The notes under the pieces: generated by a model
The model's input: only the letters and a program-made list of their open reading frames with translations
Database searches by the model: none
What the model was told of the DNA's origin: nothing
Source of the DNA: Amphirosellinia nigrospora
Taxonomy: Eukaryota > Ascomycota > Sordariomycetes > Xylariales > Xylariaceae
Direction: 5' to 3'
Assembly: GCA_004123355.1 (NCBI GenBank)
Contig: SCHM01000004.1
Span: 1,488,001 to 1,552,000, forward strand
Length of the DNA: 64,000 bases
In this document: positions 62,401 to 64,000 of the stretch, piece after piece
How positions within the stretch are numbered: the stretch's first letter is position 1
Layout: the number at the start of each line of letters is the position of its first letter
Translations under genes and position numbers: made by a program

Positions 62401-63224
62401 CTCACGTATTTCCGCAGTTGCCGATGGCGGACAGATTGCAGTGTCTGCGGATTTTATCTCCGAAATACAGCGATGCCTCGAGACGTACCAAGAAAATGAT
62501 CGGGCGGTGTCAATGGGCTCGGATGAAGCTGAAGCATTTGATGACACGACAACCGCACTAGCTATCCGGAGAGAATTAAAATCACTCACCTCCCAAGGGT
62601 TTGAGGTCAAGGAGATGGGTGAGAGGAAGCTGAAAGGACTCGAAAATCCCGAGTATGTCTATTCTCTCTATCCCCACGCACTCGCTGGCCGAATCGACTA
62701 CCACATGGCACCTGCTGCAACGGCGGTCGGTCCGTCTGAACAACCCGCACGACTTGTAGCTGGGAGTGAACTTGGCATCGATCCAGAGATGATTTGGTCC
62801 TTGTGGAAAGTCAGCCTCCGCCTGGAGATGCTTTGCAGCACTTTGGAGGAGATGTCGGGAAGAGGGCTGCAGCCTCCCGAGACCGAACTACTTGAGCGTA
62901 TGCAACAGCGTGGTGGAGAAGTCACAGATCGTTTCCTATACAATTTCATGGAACACCAAGTGAGCCGCATCGAAGTAAGTTGTCATTTCCTATACAGCCC
63001 AGCTATTTGCTAATTGGCCGCCGTAGACGTGTGTCTCGACTCTTGCTTTGCGGCACGCTGCCATCGGTGGTGGTCATATCAAACAACTAGAAGATCTCCG
63101 TGCGCCGATGGCAGCCATACTCGGACATGTCGCCCAACAGATGGCTGAGCTTGAAAGATATAGGGCCAAGTACGGTCCTCTTGAGAGTTCCGAGGACGAG
63201 GGGAGCGACACAGAACAAGAATAA
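56402..63224 (+). CDS. CYR1: Adenylate cyclase (RA-LRR-PP2C-like-cyclase catalytic domain)
   Basis: This is the fungal cAMP-producing enzyme, regulated by Ras and Galpha/CAP. Exon 1 (56402-56589) reads MSTGVRVTMTRND, then SNLTVKPPTP. The next acceptor is not certain. In order follow a disordered N-terminus with NYRRDLAVLE and VVPFLYQEADDIAKYGEAP; GAWNAPDSWAVRR; a Ras-association domain (58580-58880: CIRVFRSDNTFATVQLPLN); leucine-rich repeats (58950-60000 and 60370-60930) split by a Ser/Pro linker; a PP2C-like domain (61000-61830); and the class III catalytic domain (61990-62480) with FTDIKNSTNLWE, TEGDAFMVSF and RMDYFGPMVNKASRI, containing both metal aspartates. Near the 3' end an intron (62973-63027, GTAAGT) separates a last exon with a coiled coil, ending SEDEGSDTEQE. 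About seven one-base frame changes occur (near 57015, 57560, 57910, 58395, 58930, 59065 and 61858); the one near 59065 is an extra C in a C5 run. The protein is about 2,200 aa, as expected. Confidence 0.96.
60010..60360 (+). other. Ser/Pro-rich linker between the two LRR blocks, with three PKA-type sites
   Basis: Within adenylate cyclase this disordered insert carries SRRPSQ, DRKGSV and GRKTSV, each an R-[RK]-x-S protein kinase A consensus, spaced within about 50 residues. It is read in the same clean frame as the LRRs. Confidence 0.75.
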
Positions 63225-64000
63225 GAAGATCAGTTCTACGTCGTTTCCTCCCAGACTACGGAACACGGTACAATTGTACACCACCACTGACGACCTTTCC
63301 AATTTGGGCTCCTAGGCCATTAATTCGGATCCATTCTACCTACAGCATTATATTATATCTTTATTCACCCTGAAATGCGCTATGACATCATCTCTTAACG
63401 ACAACAAGAAAACGACTTGTTTTGTTCAAGTTTAAGGACGGCGGGTGGGTGAAACGGCGTTTCCTAGGAGCAAGCATATCTAGGATTATCAAAAGGAATC
63501 TCTTTGACAGGAGCGGTCTCCTCTAACCTCAATTATGCTTTTTCTTGAAGACTTCGATACTCGAGACAGGTCGGGTTGGCAATAACTTGTGGATCGTGGC
63601 TTTGGAATGCTACGATCCTCGATTACTCTGTAATATGGTCCTGTATCAGGCGTTGCGGTATTTTAACGGGACGGTACCGAAGGGAGGCGCATTGATGTCG
63701 TGCAGTGCTCGACGTAGCAAGATGGGCCGGCTTGCCAATATGGGTAGAAAAGGATGAATGAAGTATTACTAATCAGTGTTGATATCATGAATATTGTTAT
63801 CATATTTTGAACTCTCCCTATAATTTGGGAACTGTAGATGTCAGTCACTATGAGTCCTAGACCTAAGAACTTGACCACGTCTAGTATATTTCGTCTCTAG
63901 CTAACAGCACATGGACAACGAAAGCCGTTGTCTTGGTAAGTAGGCCCCAACTGTCGATTCCCGTGTATAGTCGATAGCTTCACACCCTATTATGCAAGAG
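63225..64000. other. Downstream of adenylate cyclase to the window edge
   Basis: This is 3' UTR-like DNA. The remaining 0.5 kb has no gene I can support, though a neighbour could begin beyond the edge. Confidence 0.5.

Overview
The window is nuclear DNA of a filamentous ascomycete, most likely a Sordariomycete. The evidence is short GT-AG introns of about 40-120 nt, ATG-first eukaryotic genes, fungal-specific families (PXR1, Fun30, DUF2406, RTC4, RA-LRR-PP2C adenylate cyclase, FYVE-RING protein) and intergenic DNA sprinkled with TACCTAGGTA-type palindromes. I support 15 protein genes and see no tRNA, rRNA, CRISPR array, or intact or recognisable transposon.

Layout. 1-11 kb: PXR1 (minus, cut by the window edge), a 199-aa coiled-coil protein (plus), the chromatin remodeller FUN30 (minus), VMA21 (plus) and a DUF2406 protein (minus). 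11-18.6 kb: no supportable gene. 18.6-32.2 kb: a run of plus-strand genes: glucose-6-phosphate dehydrogenase, a full-size ABC-B exporter, a secreted CE16/GDSL-type esterase and a FYVE-RING protein. 32.2-40.4 kb: no supportable gene. 40.4-50 kb: an SCOC-like short coiled-coil protein (plus), a bilirubin-oxidase-type multicopper oxidase (minus) and a secreted protein of unknown function (plus). 50.5-63.2 kb: RTC4 (minus), dynactin p50/dynamitin (plus) and the very large adenylate cyclase (plus).

Functionally this is mostly a housekeeping neighbourhood: ribosome/telomerase (PXR1), chromatin (FUN30), V-ATPase assembly (VMA21), pentose phosphate pathway (G6PD), endosomal ubiquitylation (FYVE-RING), dynein transport (p50) and cAMP signalling (adenylate cyclase). 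Two secreted genes (the oxidase and the unknown protein), a secreted esterase and an exporter give it an extracellular side. I see no biosynthetic gene cluster.

The most striking property is that 12 of the 15 genes, including essential or near-universal ones, are interrupted by single-base (occasionally two-base) frame changes, often at homopolymers. The family sequence continues in the next frame without substitution-type stop codons. PXR1 (visible part), the coiled-coil gene and VMA21 read cleanly. I think uncorrected indel errors in a long-read assembly are the likeliest cause, but the clustering, with stretches of 2.3 and 2.9 kb free of breaks, deserves a check. I found no convincing new multi-gene system. 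The best leads are the TQ-repeat tail of Fun30, the linker phosphosite cluster and degenerate phosphatase domain of adenylate cyclase, the altered second ABC signature, and the unknown secreted protein.
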